From Flavobacterium palustre (GTDB lineage: Bacteria; Bacteroidota; Bacteroidia; Flavobacteriales; Flavobacteriaceae): 64,000 nucleotides of DNA. Positions 46,638 through 55,572 of this stretch are shown here, in pieces. Positions within the stretch are counted from its first letter, which is position 1, and each line of letters opens with the position of its first letter. Where the stretch lies: NCBI RefSeq assembly GCF_014639535.1, contig NZ_BMGA01000004.1, positions 186,001-250,000 on the forward strand, given 5' to 3'. The notes below the pieces were generated by a model. That model searched no databases, was not told where the DNA came from, and was given only the letters and a program-made list of their open reading frames with translations. The position numbers and the translations under genes are program-made.

Positions 46638-46645
46638 TAAATTTG
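46638..46645 (+). promoter_or_regulatory. -7 box of the membrane protein-haemoglobin operon
   Basis: TAAATTTG matches TAnnTTTG, 20 bp before the ATG at 46666. There is no well-placed -33 TTTG, consistent with activator dependence. Confidence 0.55.
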
Positions 46646-46665
46646 TGGTATTAAAACAAATTATT

Positions 46666-46947
46666 ATGACACTTTACAACAATACTTTCGAAAGATTCAA
46701 TCAAAACTTTATTGGTTCAGCTACTTTAAGCATTTTGGTACAAAGCTGTTTAGGTGGTGCGGCAGCCATGAGTATTTTAGCCAATGGCACTTCATTAATC
46801 CAAATGATACAACTGGCCATTATTGTATTTATCAGCATTATTGCCAATACATCTATTTTGGCACAAATGACACACAAATTTATTTTTAACTGTGTACTTC
46901 TAAGCACTGTTGCAAGTTTATTTTTTATTGTAATAAACAGTTTATAA
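46666..46947 (+). CDS. Small two- to three-helix membrane protein of unknown function
   Basis: A 93-residue hydrophobic protein: a short polar N terminus (MTLYNNTFERFNQN), then three hydrophobic stretches (about 15-38, 43-66 and 70-92). It belongs to no family I can name. I place the start at ATG 46666. A longer reading from 46618 would begin inside or at the edge of the operator and upstream of the -7 box. Its TAA abuts the ATG of the truncated haemoglobin gene (46948) with no gap, so the two are translationally coupled and probably act together, perhaps linking the haemoglobin to the membrane. Confidence 0.75.
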   Translation: MTLYNNTFERFNQNFIGSATLSILVQSCLGGAAAMSILANGTSLIQMIQLAIIVFISIIANTSILAQMTHKFIFNCVLLSTVASLFFIVINSL

Positions 46948-47364
46948 ATGAAAAAAGACATTGAGAACAGAGCCGACATTAGTGTTTTGGTTCACACCTT
47001 TTATGATAAAATAAGGGCTGATGACGAAATTGGCCCTTATTTTAACGAACTTATTAAGGACTGGGATTCGCATTTAGAAAAACTAACTGATTTTTGGGAA
47101 ACCAATTTATTTGGCATTCGAAAATTCAAAGGCAATCCAATAGCAGTTCACAATAAAGTGGACGAACATTTTAATGGTCAAATCAACGCAAACGAATTTG
47201 GAATTTGGCTCAACCATTGGTTTCAAACTTTAGATGCTCTTTTTGAAGGGGAAAATGTCGAAATTTTAAAACAAAGAGCACGCAAAATGGGGACTTTTAT
47301 GATGGTCAGTATTTATGAAAACCGGGCAAAAAAAACTGTAACACAGATTAAAGAAATAATATAA
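46948..47364 (+). CDS. Group III truncated haemoglobin
   Basis: A 138-residue 2-on-2 globin. The family pattern is clear: LVHTFYDKIRADDEIGPYFNE, HLEKLTDFWETNLFGIRKFKGNPIAVHN and FGIWLNHWFQTLDALFEGENVEILKQRARKMGTFM. The proximal histidine is probably the one in PIAVHN. Group III globins are linked to nitric oxide or oxygen chemistry, with function proven in few cases. It is coupled directly to the upstream membrane protein gene and placed behind a Crp/Fnr-like operator, suggesting induction by nitrosative or oxygen stress. Confidence 0.92.
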   Translation: MKKDIENRADISVLVHTFYDKIRADDEIGPYFNELIKDWDSHLEKLTDFWETNLFGIRKFKGNPIAVHNKVDEHFNGQINANEFGIWLNHWFQTLDALFEGENVEILKQRARKMGTFMMVSIYENRAKKTVTQIKEII

Positions 47365-47384
47365 ATCTAAAAAATAGCTTAGTG

Positions 47385-47600
47385 TGACTTTGTGTCTCTC
47401 TTTGTGAATCTTTGCGAAAAAACTTTGCTTTCTTTGCGGTTAATATGGCACGCAGATAATACAGATCTAAGCAGATTTTAATTGTTTTTTTGGAACACAG
47501 ATTGAAAAAATCATAGAAATTAAAAAAATTACTTTGTGTAACTCTGCGATTTTTTTTGCGAAACTTTGCGAAAAAACTTTATCTTCTTTGCGGTTAAAAA
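47385..47600. repeat. Double composite repeat between the haemoglobin and PPTase genes
   Basis: Two Y units (CTTTGTG... CTTTGCGAAAAAACTTTG ... CTTTGCGGTTAA) lie at about 47389-47443 and 47531-47598. X-type sequence (TTTTTTGGAACACAGATTG) starts at about 47488. The X+Y order matches 33645-33724. The right end lies next to the PPTase stop codon (47601). Confidence 0.75.
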
Positions 47601-48233
47601 CTATTTCTCCAAAGCATAAACCAAAGTAAAATTGTCTATTTCTTCAAAATAAACATCAAATTCTTTATGCAAACCATCAAAATGAAGACTTGCGGTAGTT
47701 TGAGTTTGGTTTAAATCAAATTCATCAACTGCAATATGGTCTTTAAAACTGATTCCTTTTTCGTTTCTGATTTTAAAAATAGCCTCTTTAGCTCCCCAGA
47801 TTACCGTTAGCTTTTTAATGTATTCTGTCGTTTTCTCCCGATCTAAATATTCAAATTCGGCATCACAAAATTTATCTGCTATACGAATGATTTTTTCTCT
47901 TTGCAGTTCAATATCAATCCCTACAGTTTCATCGCTTACTATAATTGACGAAAATTCATAAGAATGGGTTATCGAAATATGTTTCCCATCATTCAGATGT
48001 GGTTTTCCAAATTCGTCATAGTACAAATCAAAATCAGTGTATCCCGCTTCAGCTAAAAGTTTACGAACACTAAGAAAACCGCGTTGATGCAACTCTGATT
48101 TCATTCCGCTAATACGTTCCTGACATACCGGATTTAACTGAACTTCCTGAAACAATTGTTCAAAAGACTCGGTTATTTTCCAAATATAAATTTGTGTCGC
48201 AGCGTTAAATTGTATTTTCTTATATAAAGGCAT
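47601..48233 (-). CDS. 4'-phosphopantetheinyl transferase superfamily protein
   Basis: A 210-residue Sfp-like enzyme that would attach phosphopantetheine from CoA to a carrier protein. The signature VGIDIELQREKIIRIADKFCDAEFEYL (with GIDIE) and VIWGAKEAIFKIRNEKGISFKDHIAV (WxxKEA) are intact, supplying the magnesium and CoA-binding residues. The length fits the Sfp/two-domain group rather than AcpS. It is monocistronic with no carrier or synthase gene nearby, so it may be a housekeeping fatty-acid or secondary-metabolite PPTase. Confidence 0.9.
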   Translation of the reverse strand: MPLYKKIQFNAATQIYIWKITESFEQLFQEVQLNPVCQERISGMKSELHQRGFLSVRKLLAEAGYTDFDLYYDEFGKPHLNDGKHISITHSYEFSSIIVSDETVGIDIELQREKIIRIADKFCDAEFEYLDREKTTEYIKKLTVIWGAKEAIFKIRNEKGISFKDHIAVDEFDLNQTQTTASLHFDGLHKEFDVYFEEIDNFTLVYALEK

Positions 48234-48304
48234 TCTTTTGTATTATTCGTTGTGAGTCCCGATGGCTATCGGGATGAGTTTTCTCTCTTAACCCAGATGT
48301 GTTT
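48234..48304. other. Intergenic region with a TCCCGA..TCGGGA hairpin
   Basis: TCCCGATggctATCGGGA (48257-48274) forms a 7-bp stem followed on the plus strand by TGAGTTTT. It lies between divergent genes and stops no known transcript. Confidence 0.55.
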
Positions 48305-48379
48305 CTAGCCCTGACAGTAACGGCATCCTTTCTAGCCAGTGTTCGGCTGGAAAGATATAGTGGATGGCAGGATTAGCTT
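48305..48379 (+). ncRNA. Structured RNA resembling the Flavo-1 motif
   Basis: Three nested stems can be drawn. The outer is CTA..CCTG / CAGG..TAG. The middle is CATCC (GGCATCC) with GGATG (GGATGGC). The inner hairpin is CTTTC-AGCC / GGCT-GAAAG. The GGCATCCTTT...AAAGATATAG..GGAT core recurs in flavobacterial genomes, and I associate it with the Flavo-1 motif, from memory only. Function is unknown, and the strand is assumed. Confidence 0.55.
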
Positions 48380-48472
48380 CTAAAAACCATTATCAAACTA
48401 AAGTTCTAAAAATTAAGACATTAAACAATTCATAAAAATTTTAGAAATTAGTTTAATTCTAAAGTTATTACG

Positions 48473-48480
48473 TAAATTTG
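48473..48480 (+). promoter_or_regulatory. -7 box of ahcY
   Basis: TAAATTTG matches TAnnTTTG, 30 bp before the ATG. It lies downstream of the Flavo-1-like element, so that RNA would not be part of the ahcY leader if this promoter is used. Confidence 0.55.
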
Positions 48481-48510
48481 CAAAAATTTTACAATACAAA
48501 TATACTATAA

Positions 48511-49827
48511 ATGAGTACAACGACTACGCCTTATGTGGCTTACAAAGTAAAAGACATTTCTCTGGCTGCTTGGGGAAGAAAAGAAATTGAACTAGCTGAG
48601 GCTGAAATGCCGGGTTTAATGGCGCTTCGTGCTGAATATAAAGACGAACAACCTCTTAAAGGTGCTCGTATTGCAGGATGTTTACACATGACAATCCAAA
48701 CTGCAGTTTTAATCGAAACTTTAATTGCTCTTGGTGCTGAAGTTACATGGTCTTCTTGTAACATTTTCTCAACTCAGGATCAGGCTGCTGCTGCTATTGC
48801 TGCTGCAGGAATCTCAGTTTATGCTTGGAAAGGTCTTGACGAAGAGTCTTTTGATTGGTGTATTGAGCAAACTTTATTCTTTGGTGAAGAAAGAAAACCA
48901 TTGAACATGATTCTTGATGACGGTGGAGATTTAACTAACATGGTTATCGATCGTTACCCGGAATTAGTTCCTGGAATCAAAGGTCTTTCTGAAGAAACTA
49001 CAACTGGTGTTCACAGATTGTATGAAAGAGTAAAAGCAGGAACTTTACCAATGCCTGCAATCAATATTAACGATTCTGTTACTAAATCTAAATTTGATAA
49101 CAAATACGGATGTAAAGAATCAGCTGTAGATGCTGTACGTCGTGCAACTGACTTAATGTTGGCTGGAAAAAGAGTTGTGGTTTGCGGATATGGTGACGTA
49201 GGAAAAGGAACTGCCGCTTCTTTCAGAGGTGCTGGTTCTATTGTAACTGTTACTGAAATCGATCCAATTTGTGCTTTACAAGCTGCAATGGACGGTTATG
49301 AAGTTAAGAAATTAGATACTGTAATTGCTAATGCTGATATCATCATTACCACTACAGGAAATAAAGATATCGTTCTTGGTCGTCATTTCGAGCAAATGAA
49401 AGACAAAACTGTTGTTTGCAACATCGGTCACTTTGATAACGAAATCGACATGGCTTGGTTAAACAAAAACCACGGTGCATCTAAAATCGAAATCAAACCA
49501 CAGGTTGATAAATATACAATCAACGGAAATGATATTATCATTTTAGCTGAAGGTCGTTTGGTAAACCTTGGTTGCGCTACAGGTCACCCAAGTTTTGTAA
49601 TGTCTAACTCATTTACAAACCAAACTTTGGCTCAAATCGAATTATGGAACAACAGTGCAGCTTACAAAAACGAAGTGTACATGTTACCTAAACATTTAGA
49701 TGAAAAAGTAGCTGCTTTACACTTGGCTAAATTAGGTGTTGAACTTGAAGTTCTTCGCGAAGACCAGGCTGCTTACATTGGCGTTGATGTTCAAGGTCCA
49801 TTCAAACCGGAATACTACAGATACTAA
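48511..49827 (+). CDS. ahcY: Adenosylhomocysteinase
   Basis: This NAD-dependent enzyme splits S-adenosylhomocysteine into adenosine and homocysteine in the activated-methyl cycle. The 438-residue protein shows [48 protein letters not shown], the NAD loop [20 protein letters not shown] and the C-terminal [10 protein letters not shown]. All catalytic and NAD-binding elements are present. Codon use is biased toward frequent codons, as in highly expressed genes. It is monocistronic, closed by a strong terminator. I see no SAH riboswitch upstream. Confidence 0.98.
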   Translation: MSTTTTPYVAYKVKDISLAAWGRKEIELAEAEMPGLMALRAEYKDEQPLKGARIAGCLHMTIQTAVLIETLIALGAEVTWSSCNIFSTQDQAAAAIAAAGISVYAWKGLDEESFDWCIEQTLFFGEERKPLNMILDDGGDLTNMVIDRYPELVPGIKGLSEETTTGVHRLYERVKAGTLPMPAININDSVTKSKFDNKYGCKESAVDAVRRATDLMLAGKRVVVCGYGDVGKGTAASFRGAGSIVTVTEIDPICALQAAMDGYEVKKLDTVIANADIIITTTGNKDIVLGRHFEQMKDKTVVCNIGHFDNEIDMAWLNKNHGASKIEIKPQVDKYTINGNDIIILAEGRLVNLGCATGHPSFVMSNSFTNQTLAQIELWNNSAAYKNEVYMLPKHLDEKVAALHLAKLGVELEVLREDQAAYIGVDVQGPFKPEYYRY

Positions 49828-49870
49828 AATGATTTAAGATTGTAGATTAACGATCTTAGATTTTTGATTT

Positions 49871-49917
49871 AAACCCTCGCTATACCGAAGTTTCGGGAGC
49901 GAGGTTTTTTTTGTTTT
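49871..49917. terminator. Bidirectional terminator after ahcY
   Basis: CCTCGCT / AGCGAGG encloses CCGAA / TTCGG, and a T run follows. It lies between ahcY and the convergent lipoprotein gene. Confidence 0.85.
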
Positions 49918-49918
49918 T

Positions 49919-50413
49919 TTAATTTTTCTCAAAAAATAAACGGGAAATAATTTCCCCATTATATTCTTTTTTCAATTCAATCTTAGTATTTGTTTCCAAA
50001 ACAGATTGCCATTCACCATTTATTTTTAAAATATCATTGGGGGAAACTAAACTTAAGTTAACAAAATAACCAAATTCCACAGTATCCAAAGTAGGATTGT
50101 AACTAATTATTTTTTCATAAACACTCCAATTCCCTTTGTAATTATTTGTTTGATAAATAACATCAATTATTCCCGAATCAAGGTTATAATCCTGTTGACT
50201 TTTATTAAATTTAAAAACATAGGAAGAGTACAGATTAGTTTCTTCTATTCCATTATTACTAAAAAAAGTAATTTTCCATGTTGAAGCATTCAATTTGGCA
50301 CTTAAATCATAAATAGTAATATTGCTTGGAGGATCAGAATCATTAAGTGAGCTAGTATCAGTACTACCACAAGAATACACAACCAATAATAATATTAAAA
50401 CTATCTTTTTCAA
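49919..50413 (-). CDS. Lipoprotein, lipocalin-like, unknown function
   Basis: A 164-residue lipoprotein with lipobox VVYSC (C15) after MKKIVLILLLV. The start codon is TTG (complement of 50411-50413). No in-frame ATG precedes the lipobox, so TTG is needed for export. The mature part has repeated beta strands such as STWKITFFSNN, YVFKFN and GNWSVYE with W and F in positions typical of small lipocalin-like outer-membrane-attached proteins. The family is not recognised. It is monocistronic, convergent with ahcY. Confidence 0.75.
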   Translation of the reverse strand: MKKIVLILLLVVYSCGSTDTSSLNDSDPPSNITIYDLSAKLNASTWKITFFSNNGIEETNLYSSYVFKFNKSQQDYNLDSGIIDVIYQTNNYKGNWSVYEKIISYNPTLDTVEFGYFVNLSLVSPNDILKINGEWQSVLETNTKIELKKEYNGEIISRLFFEKN

Positions 50414-50617
50414 AGCAAAAAAATTATTGATTTAACATATAAATTTACAAAATATAACAATAAAAAAAACACTTATGTTCAACCTCTTAACTATAATTCT
50501 TCAAATTAAAACAAACTTAAATTTTAAACCCTGTTAAACTTTACAACGTTACAATATAGCTTTCAATTTAAAAATCGTTAAAAACATTCTAGTCTTGAAA
50601 CTAATAACACACAACCA

Positions 50618-50648
50618 TTTGATTTCAAACTTATTTGACTTAAATTTG
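50618..50648 (+). promoter_or_regulatory. Promoter of the TPR lipoprotein gene
   Basis: TTTG (50618-50621), a 19-nt spacer, then TAAATTTG (50641-50648), an exact flavobacterial promoter. The predicted start near 50654 lies 16 bp before the ATG at 50670 and after an alternative ATG at 50595, ruling the latter out. Confidence 0.8.
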
Positions 50649-50669
50649 ATAGAGTCAAATTCAAAAATC

Positions 50670-52388
50670 ATGAGAGCTATTTTTAGAATAACAATCATCT
50701 GTGTTTTATTTTTTTCCTGCAAAAAAGAAACTCCTGAAAAAGAGAAAATCGTTGCAGGAAAAAACAGTTTAAGTTGCGCTCCGCAAACTACAGACTCAAA
50801 ATGGTTTGAAACTGACAATAAAGCGCCACTCTTTGAAGGGATGGATGTTATCAACTATCCGATTAGCACCAAAAATACTGAAGCCCAAAAATATTTCAAC
50901 CAAGGATTAGCTCTTGCTTATGGTTTTAATCATGCTGAAGCAGCACGTTCATTCTATTATGCCACAAAATTAGATCCGCAATGCGCCATGTGTTTTTGGG
51001 GATATGCCTATGTTCTGGGACCAAATTACAATGCCGGAATGGATCCCGACAATTATGAAAGAGCATACAAAGCTATTCAACAAGCCCTAAAACTTTCGGA
51101 CAAAGCCAGCGACAAAGAAAAAGCATTAATAATAGCTTTATCCAAAAGATATGTATCCAAACCAATTGAAGATCGAAGTTCTTTGGACATGGCTTATTCG
51201 GAAGCGATGAAAAATGTTGCAGCTAAATTCCCGAAAGATAATGACATCGCTGCCATTTATGCCGAATCTATTATGGATTTACATCCTTGGGATTTATATG
51301 ATAAAAACGGAACTCCTAAAAAATGGACTCCTGAAATTGAATCCGTCTTAACAAAAATTTTAAACAGAAACCCAAAACATATTGGCGCTAATCATTTCTA
51401 TATTCATGCCGTTGAAGCTTCCAAAACTCCCGAAAGAGGAAATCCGTCAGCCCAACTTCTTGACGAGGGATTAGTTCCCGGTTCCGGACATCTTATTCAT
51501 ATGCCTTCCCATATTTATATCCGAACCGGAGAATACCACAAAGGCACTTTAGCCAATATTAATGCAGTCAAAACAGACAGTACCTATGTAACCCTATGCC
51601 ATGCACAAGGAGCTTATCCACTGGCATACTATCCGCATAATTATCATTTTATGGCTGCTTGCGCCACATTAGAAGGAAATTACAAATGGGCAATGCTGGC
51701 TGCTAAAAAAACATCAGAACTTGTCCATCCTAAAACAATGATAGAACCAGGATGGTCAACACTTCAGCACTACTATGTTATCCCCTATTTTGTTGCTGTA
51801 AAATTTGGAAAATGGGATGAAATTCTAAAAATGAAATTAGTATCGGATACCTTAAAATATCCCTTAGCCATTTCTCATTATGCAAAAGGAATGGCACATC
51901 TTGGTAAAAAAGATTTTACAAAAGCCAAAGCTGAATTAACAAAACTTGAGCTTTTAGCCAAAGATCCTTCCATGAAAAAAATGACCATTTGGGAACTTAA
52001 CTCCATGTATGACATCCTGCAAATTGCAACTAATGTTTTTAAAGGAGAAATTTTAGCTTCTGAAAAAAAATACAATCAAAGTATTTCACTGCTTGAAAAA
52101 GCTGTAAAAATAGAAGACAATCTCAACTATAATGAACCTCCCGATTGGTTTTTCTCAGTAAGACATCATTTAGGCGCTGTTCAAATTGAAGCCAAAAAAT
52201 ACACAGAAGCCATCAAAACCTATGAAAAAGATCTGAAATTATTTCCCAATAATGGCTGGGCACAACATGGATTAAAATTAGCTTATCAAAAACTTGACAA
52301 TCAAGGAAAAGAAAAATCCATCGAAAAACTGATTTCAAAAAGCTGGGCTACCGCAGATATAAAAATTAACACTTCTAGAATCAAATAA
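50670..52388 (+). CDS. TPR-repeat lipoprotein with conserved His motifs
   Basis: A 572-residue lipoprotein (lipobox VLFFSC, C17) with many tetratricopeptide-like helices: ALAYGFNHAEAARSFYYATKLDPQCAMCFWGYAYVLG near the N terminus and YTEAIKTYEKDLKLFPNNGWAQHGL near the C terminus. Between them lie GANHFYIHAVEAS, SGHLIHMPSHIYIRTGEY and YYPHNYHFMAAC. These His-rich motifs suggest a metal or ligand site. The CAMC pair resembles a redox or metal motif but has no trailing His. The family occurs widely in bacteria and, as far as I know, has no assigned role. It lies 104 bp upstream of the beta-barrel gene. Confidence 0.8.
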   Translation: MRAIFRITIICVLFFSCKKETPEKEKIVAGKNSLSCAPQTTDSKWFETDNKAPLFEGMDVINYPISTKNTEAQKYFNQGLALAYGFNHAEAARSFYYATKLDPQCAMCFWGYAYVLGPNYNAGMDPDNYERAYKAIQQALKLSDKASDKEKALIIALSKRYVSKPIEDRSSLDMAYSEAMKNVAAKFPKDNDIAAIYAESIMDLHPWDLYDKNGTPKKWTPEIESVLTKILNRNPKHIGANHFYIHAVEASKTPERGNPSAQLLDEGLVPGSGHLIHMPSHIYIRTGEYHKGTLANINAVKTDSTYVTLCHAQGAYPLAYYPHNYHFMAACATLEGNYKWAMLAAKKTSELVHPKTMIEPGWSTLQHYYVIPYFVAVKFGKWDEILKMKLVSDTLKYPLAISHYAKGMAHLGKKDFTKAKAELTKLELLAKDPSMKKMTIWELNSMYDILQIATNVFKGEILASEKKYNQSISLLEKAVKIEDNLNYNEPPDWFFSVRHHLGAVQIEAKKYTEAIKTYEKDLKLFPNNGWAQHGLKLAYQKLDNQGKEKSIEKLISKSWATADIKINTSRIK

Positions 52389-52492
52389 AACCTTATTAAA
52401 CAACCTTAGAACTAAATAAATACAAATTTTACACTTCTTGGTTAAACCTTTTCTTTTAATTAACATCTTATGTTAAGTTTAACCAAATTATT

Positions 52493-55321
52493 ATGAGTAA
52501 ATATTTATCACTACTGTTCTTTTTTACTTTTTCTTTTTATACTGCTGCACAAAGCAATTATATTTTGAAAGGAAAAGTACTTAACATCAACAACCAACTT
52601 CCTCTGGAATCGGCTACTGTATATATCAGTACTGTTAAAGATTCTACCATTTTAGAATACACACTGACAGACAAAAACGGAAATTTCAATTTTTCAGTGA
52701 AAAAAAATGAAAAACCCGTGTTTTTAAAAGTTACCTATGTAGGCTTTGAAACTTTTGCCGAAGAGCAAAAAGAAATCAATTCTAACAAGGACTTCAGCAA
52801 TATCTATCTTGCCGAATCGGTAAACACACTTAAAGAAGTGACCATAAAAGGAGAAGAACCTCCTATCCGAATTAAAAATGACACCATTGAATTCAAGGCT
52901 AATTTATTTAAAGTACGCCCTGATGCTAACGTAGAAACACTTTTAAAACAACTTCCGGGACTGGAAGTAGATAGTGACGGAAAAATTACCGCTAACGGAA
53001 AAGAAGTCACTCAGGTATTAGTCAACGGGAAACCGTTTTTTGACCGAGATGGTGCGATGGCTCTAAAAAACCTTCCTGCCGAAATTATCAACAAAGTACA
53101 GGTTTCTGATTTCAAAACCAAAAAAGAAGAATACTCTAAAGACCAGGCTGCTTCTGATAATGCAAGTATCAACCTGACTATTGACGATGATAAAAACAAA
53201 GGTTATTTTGGTAAATTTTTGGGAGGTTACGGTACTGATGACCGTTACGAATCAAGCTTCATTGTGAACTTTTTTAACAACAACAGAAAAATAAGTCTTT
53301 TAGGTTCGTCAAATAACATTAATGCTCCAGGATTCTCTATGGACGAAGTTTTTGACAATATGGGCGGCGGCAGAAACAATCAGGGAACTACAATCAACAG
53401 AGGTCAGGCTAATGGTATTACAACTTCTAATTTACTGGGAATAAACTATTCCGACGAATTATTCAAAGATTTTCAAACAAATGCCAGTTACGATTATTCG
53501 GACAGACAAACAGAAAATGTTAGCGCGTCAAAATCAGTTGAATTAAGACCTGATGGTAATTTTTACGATACCACTTCAGACTCTAAAACAGACAACAAAA
53601 ACACTACCAACAAAGCGAATGTGGAATTGGAGTACAAAATATCGCCTACGATTCGATTATTTGTTTCTCCAAGATTCAATTCGTCTGTATCAGAGAATTT
53701 TTCAAACTCAAACAGAAGAAGTATCAACATGACAGATGACATTGTAACCAACGCTTTTACATCGGAATCAACTAATAAAAATGAATCCAACAGTTTTAGC
53801 AATTCGGTTAACTTTAATAAATCATTCGAGAAAAAGGCCCGAAATTTAAGTTTTGTATTTAATAACAACAACAACAGCTCCAATTCGAATGGTTTTGTAG
53901 ATTCAAAAACATTTCGCAGCCGGGAAAACGACACTATTTTCAGAGATCAAAACACGCGAAACAAAGGCATTAACGATTCGTATTCTGCAGAAATTGAATA
54001 TACAGAACCAGTTACTGATTCAATTCGTTTTAAAATAGGCATGGAATACAATTTCCAAAATTCTATTAACGATAATAAAACCTTCGACAATACCGGAACA
54101 ATTACAGACAAAATCTTTACGGATTTGAATGACGAACAAACCACTTACATTACTTCTAAACAAAGAAGTATCACCCCAAAAGCCGGAATTCGATTCGAAA
54201 AAAACAAATTTACATTCGACCTTAATTCTTCTACTAATATCATACAATACGACAATTATTCGGACTATCTGGGAGAAGTCATCGATTTAAGAAAGAAATA
54301 CGTTTTACCAAACGGAAGTGCCCAAATTAGGTACCGGGCTGACAGATCGAAATTTTTCACTATCAGATACAACTACAACCAATCATTGCCGTCAGCTTCG
54401 CAATTGCTTCCTATAGAAAACGTATCCAGCACGTTAAACACAATCACAGGAAACCCAAATTTAAATCCTACAGAAGCCCATAGTGCTAATATTAACTATA
54501 GAAATTTTGATTTCCGTACCCGATCAGGCTACAACTTATACTTTAGAGCCAATTATTACAATGATGATATAATTGCAACTTCAAACTTTGACGAAAACAA
54601 CATCAGAAGAACGAGCTACGAAAACGTATCTGGGATTTACTCTCTTTCAGGAGGAGGAAGCTGGAATAAATCAATTAAAAAAGAAGCCAATTTATTACGC
54701 TATGGGCTGGCTTTGAATGCGAATTATTCATTTTCTAAAGAATTTACCAATAACGTATTATATGGTGCAAAATCCACCGGAATATCACCCCGAATTTACC
54801 TGAATTACGATTATGGTCAGTTTTTCACCATCGCTCCTTCTTATAATTTCTCTTATAATGAAACACAATATGAACTTAGCACACTTAATTCCAGATCCAA
54901 TGTAGTACACCGACTGAACTTGCAAACCACAAGTTACTGGCCAACCAACTGGATTTGGGGAAATGATTTTGGCTACACTTACAATTCCATCAATCAAAGT
55001 TTCTACTTATGGAACACCAGTTTATCATACACTTTCTTAGACAAAGCATTTATTGCCAAAGTAAAAGTATATGACCTTTTAAACCAAAACCAAAGTATTA
55101 CAAGAAGCATATCCTCTTCGGCAATTACCGACAACGAAAACACTGTTTTAAGACGTTATGCGATGTTTTCTCTAACATACAAAATCCAAAACTTCTCAGG
55201 CATGAAAAAACCTCCGGGAAGAAACAACCGAAACATGGAAGGCATGGACAGAGGCGAGCGTCCTGAAGGTTTTGGTGGAGGCGGTTTTGGAGGCGGCAGA
55301 CCCGGAGGCCCTATGGATTAA
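52493..55321 (+). CDS. Outer-membrane beta-barrel protein with N-terminal carboxypeptidase-regulatory-like domain
   Basis: A 942-residue exported protein. A signal peptide (MSKYLSLLFFFTFSFYTAAQ) leads to a CarboxypepD_reg-like domain (about 22-115, LKGKVLNINNQLPLESATVYISTV...FLKVTYVGFE). A plug-like domain (about 115-235) reads VETLLKQLPGLEVDSDGKITANGKEVTQVLVNGKPFF. A long beta-barrel with Asn-rich loops fills the rest. The C terminus ends in a Gly-rich tail (GFGGGGFGGGRPGG) instead of an aromatic residue. It resembles the TonB-receptor-like OMP family, but TonB dependence is not certain. The preceding TPR lipoprotein may be its partner. Confidence 0.88.
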   Translation: MSKYLSLLFFFTFSFYTAAQSNYILKGKVLNINNQLPLESATVYISTVKDSTILEYTLTDKNGNFNFSVKKNEKPVFLKVTYVGFETFAEEQKEINSNKDFSNIYLAESVNTLKEVTIKGEEPPIRIKNDTIEFKANLFKVRPDANVETLLKQLPGLEVDSDGKITANGKEVTQVLVNGKPFFDRDGAMALKNLPAEIINKVQVSDFKTKKEEYSKDQAASDNASINLTIDDDKNKGYFGKFLGGYGTDDRYESSFIVNFFNNNRKISLLGSSNNINAPGFSMDEVFDNMGGGRNNQGTTINRGQANGITTSNLLGINYSDELFKDFQTNASYDYSDRQTENVSASKSVELRPDGNFYDTTSDSKTDNKNTTNKANVELEYKISPTIRLFVSPRFNSSVSENFSNSNRRSINMTDDIVTNAFTSESTNKNESNSFSNSVNFNKSFEKKARNLSFVFNNNNNSSNSNGFVDSKTFRSRENDTIFRDQNTRNKGINDSYSAEIEYTEPVTDSIRFKIGMEYNFQNSINDNKTFDNTGTITDKIFTDLNDEQTTYITSKQRSITPKAGIRFEKNKFTFDLNSSTNIIQYDNYSDYLGEVIDLRKKYVLPNGSAQIRYRADRSKFFTIRYNYNQSLPSASQLLPIENVSSTLNTITGNPNLNPTEAHSANINYRNFDFRTRSGYNLYFRANYYNDDIIATSNFDENNIRRTSYENVSGIYSLSGGGSWNKSIKKEANLLRYGLALNANYSFSKEFTNNVLYGAKSTGISPRIYLNYDYGQFFTIAPSYNFSYNETQYELSTLNSRSNVVHRLNLQTTSYWPTNWIWGNDFGYTYNSINQSFYLWNTSLSYTFLDKAFIAKVKVYDLLNQNQSITRSISSSAITDNENTVLRRYAMFSLTYKIQNFSGMKKPPGRNNRNMEGMDRGERPEGFGGGGFGGGRPGGPMD

Positions 55322-55350
55322 GAAAAACGCAATTATTAATTCAATTTAGA

Positions 55351-55390
55351 CAACAAATCCCCTTGTTTTATTAAGCAAGGGGATTTGTTA
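55351..55390 (+). terminator. Rho-independent terminator of the beta-barrel gene
   Basis: CAAATCCCCTTG / CAAGGGGATTTG, a 12-bp stem 30 bp after the stop, with a trailing TTATTT. Confidence 0.85.
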
Positions 55391-55572
55391 TTTATATACT
55401 TGTTGAACTCTAAATGAATTCATCAAAAAACATCAGTTCTAAAAATCATTTTTATCATAAAAAAGTAATCAAAAACTACAACTTCCCGTCATCGAGTAAA
55501 TTTTAAAATGCGAATAGTTTTTTTGAATCCCGAAGTTTCGGGAGTATCGAGAACCGTTTTAAATTTAAATTA

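Noticed and set aside
48240-48510. SAM or SAH riboswitch before ahcY
   Set aside because: The fold matches neither; the conserved core fits a recurrent flavobacterial structured element, and a promoter box lies downstream of it.
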